Positions 1-10,001 of a DNA stretch of 64,000 nucleotides are shown here, one piece after another (within the stretch, counting starts at the first letter, position 1; the number at the start of each line of letters is the position of its first letter). A model generated the notes under the pieces. It saw only the letters and a list, made by a program, of their open reading frames with translations. It was not told the DNA's origin and did no database searches. The DNA comes from Mycoplasma phocoenae (GTDB lineage: Bacteria > Bacillota_I > Bacilli_A > Mycoplasmatales > Metamycoplasmataceae). Both the position numbers and the translations under genes were made by a program. The stretch covers positions 496,001-560,000 of the forward strand of contig NZ_CP051481.1 of NCBI RefSeq assembly GCF_012934855.1, written 5' to 3'.

Positions 1-2070
1 GAGGCTGAAGTTGAATATGCAGATCATATTTCACCATCCATGTATGTTGCATTTGAGATTGAAAAAGGAAATTCATTTGTTGAAAAGGGAGATTATATCG
101 TTATTTGAACTACAACCCCTTGAACATTAATTGCCAACTCTGGTGTAGCTATAAATGAAGATTTTGAATACGTTATTGTATTACACAACAACAACAAATA
201 CATTGTTGCCAAGGCTTTATTAGAGCAATTAACTGATGTGTTTAAATGAGAAGATTATTCAATTTTAAATACAATGTTAGGAAAAGATTTAATCGGCGTT
301 CAATATAATTCACCGATTAATAACTTATTAGCGCCAGTAGTTTCTGGACACCACGTTACATTAGAAACCGGTACTGGTCTAGTTCATATAGCGCCTTTAT
401 TTGGGGAAGATGACTTCCAAATTGGTAAAACACATAATTTAGAAATGATAATGCATGTGGATGACGATGGTACATTGAATAAACAAGCAGGTGAATTTGC
501 CGGGTTATTTTATGAAGACTCGAACATAAAAGTTGGACAAAAATTGGTTAAAAAAAATCTACAGTTAGCTTTCAAAAAAATTAAACACTCATACCCACAC
601 GATTGAAGAACTCACTTACCTATCATTTATCGTGGTACGCCTCAATGATTTGTGTCTTTAAAACCAATTAAAGAGCAAATATTAAAAGCAATTAGCGAAG
701 TTAAAACATATAATGATTGATCAAAAAAACGTCTTGAATTAATGTTGAAAGCACGTGAATCATGAACCATTTCACGTCAACGTGCATGAGGTGTTCCAAT
801 AACAATTTTCTACGATGAAAATAAAGAACCTGTTTTAGATGACGAAATTATGGATTACGTAATAAAATTAGTTGAAGAGCACGGTACAGACATTTGATAC
901 CAATCATCTGTTGACGAATTATTACCTGAGAAATATCGTGGTAAAAACTTTACCAAAGAAAACGATATTATGGATGTATGATTTGATTCAGGTTCAACAT
1001 CAATAGGATTAAAACCAGGTGGTATTAAAGCCCCATTCGACTTATATTTAGAAGGAAGTGATCAATATAGGGGATGATTCAATTCATCAATAATCAACTC
1101 AGTAGCATGAAGAGAAACCAGCCCATACAAAGCATTATTATCACATGGTTTTGTTTTAGATGGCAAGGGAAATAAAATGTCAAAATCTAAAGGGAATGTT
1201 GTTAAACCATTGGATGTTGTTAATAAATACGGAGCCGACATTTTAAGATTATGAGTAGCAAACTCTGAGTATACAAGCGACATAAGTATTGATGATAAAA
1301 TTCTTACTCAAAATGTTGAAATATACAGAAAATTAAGAAACACATTCAAATTCATGCTGGGTGCATTAAATGATTACAAGTTTAAGAAAATGGAACTTGA
1401 TGGTATTCATGCGCTTATTGATGAAAGAAGAAAAATATTGGAAAATAAAATTATCGATAACTATGAAAATTATCGTTTTATAAATGTTATAAAAGACATT
1501 AATAACTTTGTAATTGATTTAAGTAGTTTTTATATCTCATTAGCTAAAGATTCTTTATATGCTGATGAAAAAGACAATTTACAAAGAAGACAAATTCAAT
1601 ACAATTTATTTAAAATCACAAAAACATTATTGATAGCACTTGCTCCAGTAATGCCAACAACTTGTGAAGAAATTTATACATATCTACCAGAAACAGATAA
1701 AAGTGAATCAGTACATTTATTACCATTTTTCAAAAAAAATACAATATCGACTGATGAAGAGTCGAAATGAAATGCCTTTTTCGAATTAAAAGATGAAATA
1801 TATAAACTAATCGAAAACGCAATTAAAAACCAAGAAATCAAAAGGCAAAATGAAGCGAAAGTAACATTAAAAGTAAACGATGCATTTATTAAATCATTGA
1901 ATCTTGAACAATTATTAATGGTTGCAAAAGTTGAATTTGGTGATTGCAACAAAATAGAAAAATTAAATGATTCGATTAAATGTCAAAGATGCTGAAACCA
2001 CTTTGAATCAAACACAATAATTGATGATGTGTGTCTAAGATGTTCTAAGGTTATAAATGGCATTAAATAG
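1..2070 (+). CDS. ileS: isoleucyl-tRNA synthetase (3' part, truncated by window start)
   Basis: Charges tRNA-Ile with isoleucine in the cytoplasm. The frame is open from base 1 to the TAG at 2068-2070 with UGA read as Trp, leaving 689 residues, about three quarters of a usual IleRS; the N-terminal HIGH motif lies outside the window. The KMSKS loop is visible as KMSKSKGN near 1177-1200. The editing domain shows as [17 protein letters not shown] around 365-415. The C-terminus has a zinc-binding Cys pattern (CQRC, then CLRC) at about 1980-2045. lspA starts inside its last codons, an arrangement common in mycoplasmas. The family call is firm from these motifs and their order. Confidence 0.96.
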
Positions 2071-2656
2071 CGAAGGATTATTACTCAAAATAAAAGAGCA
2101 TTTTAAAGTAAATAAAAAACAAATATTACTGAATTTTATTGCTTTTACATCAATATTTACTTTGTTGCTTTTTATTGATTTATTAACAAAAGGTGTTTGA
2201 TATGATTCGTCGATTGAAGGCGGTAATCCCGATATTAATTTGAATTACACAATTTTCGAAATAAAAAATTTATTAAATAAAGGTACATATGTTTTCGGTA
2301 ACGCAATACCTTATTATTTACTCCACACAGTATCAATATTAATTGTGTTAGTGTCTTTGATAGTGTGTTGTTCGTCAAAAAATAAAGAATACTTCCCAAT
2401 AATATTTGCATTAGGTTGTTTATCAGCTGGCGCAATTGGAAATATGTATGATCGTATAACCTTTGCTGGTGTCAGAGATATATTTGTAATGATTTGAGGT
2501 AAATCATTTTTACCGGCTGGAACATTCAATTTTGCAGATGTTTGTTTAGGTTATGGCGCCATTTTTATATCAATTTATACATTATTAATTATTGTGTTGT
2601 TGCCATGATTTACAAAAAAACAAAACAAAGAAACAAATACCGATAAAAAAAATTAA
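2057..2656 (+). CDS. lspA: signal peptidase II (prolipoprotein signal peptidase)
   Basis: Membrane aspartic protease that cleaves lipoprotein signal peptides after lipidation. The ATG at 2057 overlaps the end of ileS by 14 bases and gives 199 residues. Both catalytic motifs are present: GNMYDRI (Asp, around 2440-2460) and FNFADVCLG (around 2526-2552). Hydrophobic stretches give the expected multi-pass topology, and the first one carries the usual DLLTK segment near residue 40. UGA codons occur at least four times. The N-terminus is longer than in E. coli LspA (about 25 residues before the first helix), as in other mycoplasmas. Overlap with ileS implies co-translation. Confidence 0.95.
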
Positions 2657-2707
2657 AAAATAATATAAAATTAACATATTAACTTACAAAATATTAAGGA
2701 GAATAAC

Positions 2708-3271
2708 ATGATTAATGTTAACGAATTTAAACCAGGTGTAACATTTGAACTAGATGGTAACATCTATGTGGTAATGGAATCACAACATTCAAAACAAGGT
2801 AGAGGTCAAGCAACAGTTAAAGCTAAAGTAAAAGATTTACGTTCAGGTTCTACAACAATAAAATCATTCACAGGTGGAGATAAGGTAAAACAGGCGAGAA
2901 TTGAAAAATCTTCAATGGATTATTTATATAACGACGGTGAAAATATTATTTTAATGGATCAAGAAACATTTGAACAAATTGAAATTTCAATGTCAAAATT
3001 AGAATGAGAAATGAATTTCTTAAAAGAAGGACAAAAAGTTTTAGTTAGAAAATTTGAAGCTGAAGTATTAGATATTGAATTACCAGTTAATATCGATTTA
3101 TTAGTTACTGAAGCACCAGACGCTGTTAAGGGAAACACCACAAGCAATCCACAAAAAAAAGTAACAGTAGAAACAGGATACGTACTTGAAACTCCAATGT
3201 TCATTAAAGAAGGTGAATTAATTACTATTTCAAGTGAAACAGGGAAATACGTAGGAAGAGCAAATAAATAA
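2708..3271 (+). CDS. efp: elongation factor P with Arg at the loop tip
   Basis: EF-P binds between the P and E sites and relieves ribosome stalling at polyproline. It has 187 residues, the family length, with a good ribosome binding site (AAGGAG, 2696-2701) before the ATG. The conserved start (MINVNEFKPGVTFELDG) and the C-terminal ISSETGKYVGRA block are present. The domain-I loop reads SKQGRGQA, so the residue at the modification tip is Arg32 rather than the Lys of Bacillus or E. coli, and the usual Pro two residues before it is Gln30. An in-frame UGA Trp occurs at 3005-3007. The next gene begins in the TAATG at the stop codon. Confidence 0.96.
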
Positions 3272-3576
3272 TGCAAGATTTTATTAAAGCAAATTCAAAT
3301 AACAAAGTAAATTTACATGTACACGTAGGTGTGCTTGTTCAAACTATTGAAAAAAACTTTGCTTCAAATAAAAACGTTAAATTTAACAATGGTATATCAG
3401 TTCTAATTAACAAAAGTGAAACCAATGTTAGTTATGAAATTGATTATAGCATCGCAAAAGATGCGAATCCAATCTTTGAAACCAATAATATAATGTTTCA
3501 AATTGAACAAATTACATACAGTGTATTAAATATCAAACCAATAAACATTCGTTTGAATTATATTGGAGAATTTTAA
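3271..3576 (+). CDS. Asp23/Gls24-like protein downstream of efp
   Basis: Small 101-residue soluble protein with no membrane segment. Its alternating hydrophobic pattern (VNLHVHVGVLVQTIEKN, then SYEIDYSIAKDANPI) and the C-terminal helix-strand resemble the Asp23/YloU fold. In Bacillus an Asp23-family gene (yqhY) lies in the same neighbourhood after efp, which supports the assignment. The start ATG shares bases with the efp stop (TAATG), so it is likely translated by re-initiation. Function in mycoplasmas is not established; membrane or lipid-synthesis links are known only for other family members. Family call by pattern and context, moderate confidence. Confidence 0.6.
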   Translation: MQDFIKANSNNKVNLHVHVGVLVQTIEKNFASNKNVKFNNGISVLINKSETNVSYEIDYSIAKDANPIFETNNIMFQIEQITYSVLNIKPINIRLNYIGEF

Positions 3577-3581
3577 TAATT

Positions 3582-3614
3582 AAAAGAGCACCCATTGAAG
3601 GATGCCTTTTTTTA
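3582..3614. terminator. convergent bidirectional terminator
   Basis: AAAAGAGCA pairs with TGCCTTTT around a short loop, with one bulged A, and is flanked by T-rich tracts on both strands. It sits between the stop of the Asp23-like gene (+) and the stop of the ArdC-like gene (-), so it can end both transcripts. Confidence 0.65.
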
Positions 3615-4505
3615 TATTGTAATTTTTTTGTATATGGTTTTCGCTATATTTAATATTGATGTTATAAATTTTTCTTTATCAACTTCGTTTAATATTTTAG
3701 ATAAATATTCTACGTCATTAAATTCATACATGTACACATTCTTATTCAAAGCTTCCATTACTAAAAATGAAACCATTTCTTCTTCTAGATTAGTGTTTTC
3801 CAATATTGCTTCATACTTATCCATACTTAATAAAACTCGTACTAATGCACGCATTAACATCAATTCTTTATAAGATTCATCTTTTATAAAAATTCATATT
3901 GATTTAACATCATCTTTAATACTCAAGCCATTATAATCAGATACATGGTAAGTAATGTTATATTTAAGTGAATTCAATATTTCAGTAGTTCAGTCAATTA
4001 AGTTTATTGTTACTTTATCGTTGGTTTTTATTTTTGGGTTTTTTAATTGATTATCTCCGAAATAAGGAACAAAAGACAATGTTTTTCTTTTGACTATTCT
4101 AATTGAGCCGTTTTGTAGTTTTTCTTTATCAATTTTTGTAGCTGATGTATATGGCACACATTCTGCATCCGCATCATTGTTATCAACGATGTATGGTTTG
4201 GACAAGTATTCAATCAAATAAGATGCTTTTGAACCCTTTTTTATTATTTTGCCAAGTTTTTTTCATTCATCGAATTTTTTGAATTCGTCAGCTTCTTTAT
4301 TTTGTTTGAATAATAACCATTGATTAGTTAAATCAAATGGTAAAAATTTTGAAAAATATTTTAAATACTTAATAACATGATTATAAGATTGGAAAAAATC
4401 ATGATTTTGATTCTTGGCAAAATCAATGCAATCAAGCATTTGTTGATTTTTTATTTGTTTATAATTTTCATTTAAATTAGAAATAGTAATAGATGGGTGT
4501 AACAT
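3612..4505 (-). CDS. ArdC-like protein with degraded metallopeptidase motif
   Basis: 297 residues when UGA is Trp; the in-frame TGA codons at 4263, 3984 and 3894 are all read through. I chose the ATG at 4505 because GGAGAA lies seven bases upstream; a GTG at 4547 is possible but has no such site. Residues about 45-75 (TNQWLLFKQNKEA, then WKKLGKIIKKGSKAS) match the ArdC/LtrC N-terminal ssDNA-binding pattern, and LSFVPYFGDNQLKNP fits its closing VFDxxQT strand. Further on, where family members carry HExxH, this one has RALVRVLLS followed by an acidic LEEEMVSFLV helix resembling the EAE segment. So the peptidase would be inactive. This is profile memory, not a search result. Last gene of a three-gene operon. 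Confidence 0.5.
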
Positions 4506-4716
4506 AAGTTTCTCCAGTATTTTTGTTATCTCATTTAAATGTATCACCAGATTTTGTTTTTATTTCCCCATTTGTAGAGCTAGCCGCTTTAATTGTGCCA
4601 GCAAGTGAGCTGACAATACTTATACCTAAAGGAATAACGGTCGACATTGCTGCTAATCACGACCCGCCGCTATACCTAGCTGCTTTTTCTGTATTCATTG
4701 GTTTAAAGTTATTCAT
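4477..4716 (-). CDS. 79-residue small membrane protein
   Basis: The ATG at 4716 shares TAATG with the stop of the upstream coiled-coil gene, and the last 29 bases overlap the start of the ArdC-like gene, so it is locked between its neighbours. Read with UGA as Trp it has a hydrophilic N-terminus, one hydrophobic helix (residues about 20-44, beginning SWLAAMSTVIPLGISIVSS), and a Ser/Thr/Lys/Asn-rich tail. The length, single helix and polar tail allow a holin-like, bacteriocin-like or membrane-anchor role, none of which can be chosen from sequence. Its 5' part is locally richer in G+C than its surroundings. I recognise no family. The gene is easily missed because UGA codons break it. Confidence 0.65.
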
Positions 4717-6656
4717 TAGTGAATATATTTATGTCCTTTCTGATCGTTGGGTTTATTAATTTCGAACAATTTTATGTATGTTCAATACGATGAATTTTGA
4801 GAGTTATGATATTTGTTTAGATTTGTAAGATGGGGATTGATATGATCCTTAGCATATTCAAAAGAAGTAAATTTACTATTACTTATAAATGAGTAAGTGG
4901 TTTTTAATTCATTCAGTATTGTTTTGAGTTCGGTTTTGTTTATATTTATTTTTTTATCCAATGCTTCAAATACTTGTTCATTAGAAAGATTGAGTAACAT
5001 ATCAAACAATTTATCATTTTTAGTGTGTTTAAATATGTTTTGATATTCATTTACGTTTCATTGAGTTGGATTTTGATTGTAAAATCTTACAAATTGATCA
5101 ATGTTTTTTAAAGATACCGATAATGTGTTTTTAATCATTTCTACCATTGTTTCATTAAATTTATCAGTATTTTGAATAATTAGTTTGTTAAGTTCTGTTT
5201 TTTCTACATTCAATTTATTTAATTCGTTTAACAATTTTTGATTTTTAGCCTGTTTTTCATTTAATTCTTGTTGCATTTGATTTATTTTATGGTTATTATC
5301 ATTAAATTTTTTATTTATATCAATGTATTTATTATTCAAATCATTGAAATTATTTTTAGAATTATTCAACTGAATTTTCAGCATTTCTACTTTATTTTCT
5401 GTATTTTTTATATCAGTTTTCAAGTTGATTATTTCATTATTTAATTGTGTTATTTTGGTTTTATTATTGGTTTCATTTTGAACACTAATATTGAGTTCGT
5501 TTATTTTAGTTTTTAGTAATTTGTTTTTTTCCAAAATTAATCTTTGTTGGTTTTCAATTGCAATAACATTCTTTTGAATTTCAAGTTTTAAAGTACTTAT
5601 TTCTTCATTGTGTTCGTTATTTTTTAAAATTAATTCGTTATTTGTATTAATTAAATTATTGATATCGTTTTGTAATTTTGAAATTTTTTGTTTTTTGTTC
5701 TTAATTATTTCATTAGATTCATTGATAGTTTGAGTCATATCGGCAATATTTTCACTCAATTTCAGTATTTTAATTTTTGAATCCAATACTTCTTCAATGG
5801 TTGTGTTTGTCAAAGCTGAATAAGCATTAATTCAATCTTGATATTTAGTTTTTAATTCACTAAATATTTTTTCAATAGATTTGTGATAAATAGCTGATTT
5901 GGTTTCATTTAATTTTAATTCAGCAAGCGCTTGAAGTGACTCTGATTCTAAAAATGATAAAAATGAATTAGTATTAGATTTAAACTCTTTGAATTCTTGT
6001 TTGTCTTTATCGATTGATGTGTTTTCTATGTCTTTAAACACATTTTGCACTACTTTTTTATAAAAATCTATCATATTGGTAACATTTACATAATATCTTT
6101 GCACAACATCTAAAGATTCTTTCGCCATGTTTTTAATATTATCAATGTCGTTCATTAATTCATCGATAGTAATCCGCTGTTCCTTCTCAGTGTTAATCAA
6201 TGAATTATTAAGTGAAGACAACTCTTTGATTTTTTCAGTCTGTGAATTCATATTTAATTGTAACAGCTTGTTTTTATTTCGCTGCTCAGTAAGCATGTTA
6301 GTATTTTCAATAACTTGTTTGTTTAGTTTTTCGTTATTTTTATTTAAATCTTCAATTTTATATTCGTTATCATTGTTTATATTTTCTAGTTTTTTATTTT
6401 TGATTTTTAATTGGTTAATAACTGTATCTTTTTCATCGATATTTTTAATTAATGACCGATTTTTATTTTGTTGAAATAATATTTCATCTGATTGTTGGCT
6501 AATTTTACTATTAACTTTATTTGTATAATGTATTGCGCCATATACTGAAAGTACGGCGCAAGTGCCAGCAATCAAACCGCTAGATACTAGTAATAATAAT
6601 TTGCTTTTGTAATTTTTTTTGTTTATTATATTTTTTTTAATATTTGATTTTTCCAT
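4716..6656 (-). CDS. membrane-anchored long coiled-coil protein
   Basis: 646 residues with UGA as Trp at 5832, 5058 and 4782; these breaks make it look like three fragments under the standard code. A strong ribosome binding site (AAAGGAG) precedes the ATG. Residues 1-18 are basic, residues about 19-42 form one hydrophobic segment (LLLLVSSGLIAGTCAVLS), and nearly everything from residue 50 to about 520 is Lys/Asn/Glu/Leu heptad-like coiled coil, interrupted near residues 190-300 by a less repetitive part. The short C-terminal domain (QFVRFYNQNPTQW and the Asn-rich end) is not coiled coil. The Cys in the hydrophobic segment is not in a convincing lipobox. Probably anchored in the membrane by its N-terminus. 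First gene of the operon; function unknown. Confidence 0.8.
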
Positions 6657-6696
6657 TTTCTCCTTTCACCAATAAAAGTAAAAAATAAAGGACGAA

Positions 6697-6733
6697 AATA
6701 AAAATAAAAAAAATCAGCTGGTTCGCTGATTTT
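6697..6733 (-). terminator. metG terminator
   Basis: On the minus strand AAATCAGC pairs with GCTGATTT (6711-6718 with 6725-6732) around a six-base loop, followed by a run of Ts. The stem includes bases of the metG stop codon. Confidence 0.8.
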
Positions 6734-8276
6734 ATTTGATACGTTGAAAAATTATTTCTTCAACTTTTAGCTTTTTATTATCGAATTTGTTTGTGTGTTG
6801 GATTAAATCAAAGCTAATTTGATCTTGGGCTATATATGAAGCTAATTTTTTAGCACTATTAGGCATTACAGGTGACAACATAACAAGGACAGAATATATT
6901 CCGTTTAATAGTGTATTTAAAACAACGTTCAATCTTTGTAAATCGTCTTTTAATTTTCAAGGTGTGGTTTGGTCGATATATAAATTTAAAGTTTTACTCA
7001 ATGAAATCGCAGTTTTTAATGCTTTATCAATTTCATTATTATCAAAATGTTTTTTATATGTTTCGACGCTAAAATTTATTTCAGAATAAATATTATGATC
7101 TATTGTTTGAAGTGCTTTTTCATCAAAAATTACTCCGTTTTCAAAACTTTGATTTGCCATAGCTACTGTACGATTTAATAAATTTCCGAAGTTATTAGCC
7201 AAATCAGCATTTATCGTGTTTTTAAATCCTTCTATATCGAATATACCATCATTGTGAATATTTATTTGCGACATAAAGAAGTATTTAGTAGGTTCAACTC
7301 CAAAATTATTTATTAAATCATAAGGATCCACAACATTGCCTTTAGATTTCGACATCTTACCAGTTGGTGTAACAATTCATCCATGGCTCAGTATCAATGT
7401 TGGTTGCGGCAATGACAATGCTTCCAAAAAGATAGGTCAGTATATACAGTGGAATCGAGTTATTTCTTTACCTACAACATGAACTCTTTCAGTACCATTT
7501 AATCAGTATTTATTGTATTTAGATTCATCTTCTGTTAAATATCCTAGTGCAGTTATATAGTTAAATAAAGCATCTAATCATACATAAATTATGTGTTTAA
7601 ATTTTGATGGAACGTTTACTGTAATCCCTCAATTGAAACTTACACGTGTCACACTTAAGTCTTCTAATCCCTTTGAAATAAAATTGTTTATTAATTCATT
7701 TTTTATTTTTGGATTACTAATAATATTTGGATTTTTATTGTAAAACTCTGTGATTCACGGAGTAAATTTTGACATTTCAAAAAAGTATGTTTCTTCTTGA
7801 ATAGTTTCTAATTCATGCCCCGAGGTAGGGTGATAAAATTTCCCTTCTTTTTCTACTGCTTGAGTTTTTGTTAAATATTCTTCATCACTTACCGAATAAA
7901 GTCCTTCGTAATTGCCTAAATAAATATATCCTTTTTCAAGCATTTTATTGAATATTTTTTGAATTACTGTTTTATGTTGTTGACTTGTTGTTCTTGAAAA
8001 GAAATCGTAATTCAATTCAGCATCGACTCAAAGTTTTTTAAACAAATTGCACTGTTTATCAACAAATGCTTGCGGTTCTATGCCTTCCTTTAAAGCCGAC
8101 TTTTGAATCTTTTGTCCATGTTCATCAATACCAGTTACAATAAAAGTATCATAACCTCTTAGTTTTTTATAATTAGCTAAAGTATTTGCGATTGTTGTTG
8201 TGTAAAAGTGACCAATGTGTAATTTTCCGTTAGGGTAGTAAATTGGCGTAGAAACATAATATGTTTTTTTATTCAT
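6732..8276 (-). CDS. metG: methionyl-tRNA synthetase
   Basis: 514 residues, a normal length for the short mycoplasma form without the C-terminal dimerisation domain. The HIGH motif is at residues 20-23 (GKLHIGHF) and KMSKS at 307-311 ([14 protein letters not shown]). UGA codons at 8016-8027, 7356 and elsewhere split it under the standard code, but all fragments share one frame. The start ATG overlaps the stop of the upstream methyltransferase gene as TAATG. In Bacillus, metS and the tRNA1(Val) methylase yabB also sit close together. A clear terminator follows. Confidence 0.97.
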
Positions 8277-9058
8277 TATTCCTCGATTCTAATTGGTTTA
8301 TATAATTTTACAATTTCATCATTGTATACGTGAGTGGTTTTGTCGTCTGGGTGTAAATATAAATTAGGTAAATAATGTGTTCCTCAACCCGTGTTAAATC
8401 TAGATTCAATTAAACAAAATTTAGGCAAATCATTAATACGGGGGTATACAAGTTGGATTCTCTTGGGTTCAAAATTGTTTTTTCTGAGTATTGTAATTGC
8501 GTCTACAAACCTGCTAATTGGCAATACCAATGCAAAATAACCTTTTTGCTCTATGATTTTACTAGCTCCGTAACATAATTGATCAAGATTTAAAAATTTT
8601 TCATGAGTTGCAATTTCTTTGTATTTATTCGTATTAACTCTTTTGATATTATTTTCTTCATTGTAATAAGGCGGGTTTGCAACAATCATGTCATATTTTT
8701 TAGCTTGATTTGTTCCAGTTAATTTAGCATAGTTTTTGTAATACTGATTAAAATCTGCTTCAATAACATTAATTCTCGAGTCTAATTTATTCATAGAAAC
8801 ATTAAACTTTGCCAACTCCACTGCTTCTGGTTGTATCTCAACTGCATCAATAACGTAATTATTACCACGTTGCGCCATAAAAATACTCAACGCCCCATTG
8901 TTAGTTCCAACTTCTAGTATATTTTTCACGCGTCTGTTTAATGAAGCGAAATTACCCAATAAAATTGTATCTACTGAATAACTGAACATTTCTTTGTCTT
9001 GATAAATTTCTAAGCCGTCTTCGTATCCTAAATTATTTTTTACTCATGTATTTTTCAT
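8276..9058 (-). CDS. trmN: tRNA1(Val) A37 N6-methyltransferase family (YabB/TrmN6)
   Basis: 260 residues, SAM-dependent methyltransferase. Motif I is ILEVGTNNGALSIFMA, motif II ends in the acidic VEIQ, and the N6-adenine signature is VANPPYY at about residues 125-131. That combination is typical of the TrmN6/YabB family, which modifies A37 of tRNA1(Val); the substrate is by homology only. The start at 9058 adds residues upstream of the first Met seen with standard code (a UGA Trp intervenes) and aligns with family N-termini. There is no Shine-Dalgarno sequence; a TATAAT box ends six bases before the ATG. Co-transcribed with metG. Confidence 0.85.
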
Positions 9059-9064
9059 TATTTA

Positions 9065-9070
9065 ATTATA
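9065..9070 (-). promoter_or_regulatory. -10 box, trmN-metG, leaderless geometry
   Basis: TATAAT on the minus strand, six bases upstream of the ATG at 9058. Transcription starting about seven bases downstream would begin at the A of the start codon. No clear -35 box is visible at 16-18 bases. Confidence 0.6.
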
Positions 9071-9101
9071 GCAATTATTTACACCAAAATAACAGTATAT
9101 A

Positions 9102-9132
9102 TTGATGTTATTTTTTATTCTCTATATATATT
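9102..9132 (+). promoter_or_regulatory. promoter of the 9140 gene
   Basis: TTGATG at 9102-9107, then 17 bases to TATATA at 9125-9130. The expected start point is about 9137-9140, at or next to the first ATG. Confidence 0.55.
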
Positions 9133-9139
9133 AAATCCT

Positions 9140-9967
9140 ATGCCATTTTATGTGATTTCAATAGAAAAAGATTATAATTTACACATGAACAAAACAAAGG
9201 AAAAAAATACGCCAGTAAAATCATATACTACTCAAGTGTATATTGATTTCGAAGCAATAACAAATCCCTTTTCAAAGATTTTAAAAATCCCTAATTCAAC
9301 ACCATATTGTTATACATTAGGATTTAAAAATCCAAAGGGTGTTTTTCAGTCGCACACCTTTGTTATGGATTTTAGAAAAAATAAAGATTTTTATTCTACT
9401 TTACGTCAAGCAATAATCAGAGATATAAAAAGAATTGATCCAAGTATTAAATTAAAATATGTGGAATTCATAGGTCATAATCCCGTACTTGAAGATGAGT
9501 GTATTAAAAAATTATTTCCCAAACACATTGTAAAACCATTAATTGAGAATCAACGAATAAGCCTTTCTTTATTGACAAGAAAAAAATTCAATAACGAATA
9601 CTTTAGAGAAATCAAAAAAATTATTGATTCAAGTACTTCATCAAAGGTTATTAAAAATAGAATTACCGGGCAAAATGGCGCAATAGCTTCTTATGTTGGG
9701 TTTCTCTTATTTTGCATGGATAATAAAATCAACACAGACAAAAAATTTTATATCAACATTGATCGCCAATTAATTATTAGCGAATTAAAAGAGTACTCAC
9801 ATGATGATGTTTGAAAAATGGAATACGTGTCAAAACACAAAGATCAGACTCAAGAATGATTGAATGATATAAACCACAAAAGAGAAATATTGAAACAAAT
9901 TAACGCTTTAGGTGTAGATGAAAATTTAACAATAAAAGAACTGAAAGAAAAAATTTGAACGCTATAA
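9140..9967 (+). CDS. uncharacterised protein with DnaQ/DUF2779-like motif
   Basis: 275 residues from the ATG at 9140; an in-frame ATG at 9185 is the alternative start, and neither has a ribosome binding site. UGA Trp codons occur near the end, and the true stop is TAA 9965-9967. Residues about 33-45 read QVYIDFEAITNPFSK, the D-x-E pattern of exonuclease motif I in the RNase H/DnaQ fold, and resemble DUF2779 proteins of mollicutes. A later segment, EFIGHNPVLEDECIKKLFP, could supply the second motif. The C-terminal third is charged and helical. Nuclease activity is a hypothesis; no clear motif III Asp was identified. It stands alone between two promoters. Confidence 0.5.
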
Positions 9968-9970
9968 ACG

Positions 9971-9979
9971 TGGTATAAT
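9971..9979 (+). promoter_or_regulatory. extended -10 promoter of the MATE gene
   Basis: TGGTATAAT, an extended -10 element, overlaps the last bases and downstream edge of the preceding gene. The predicted leader is about 16 bases and contains AGGA before the ATG at 10002. Confidence 0.6.
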
Positions 9980-10001
9980 TTTGAATCGAAATTAGGAACA
10001 T

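Noticed and set aside
4523-4759. Plus-strand 78-codon frame with hydrophobic segments
   Set aside because: It is the reverse strand of the 79-residue gene; it has no ribosome binding site and the minus-strand gene is better supported by coupling.
3612-6656. One long gene broken by a frameshift near 4560-4716, since both flanking parts share a frame
   Set aside because: The gap is filled by a complete small frame starting at TAATG with its own stop, and the third gene has its own ribosome binding site. Three genes explain the region without any error.
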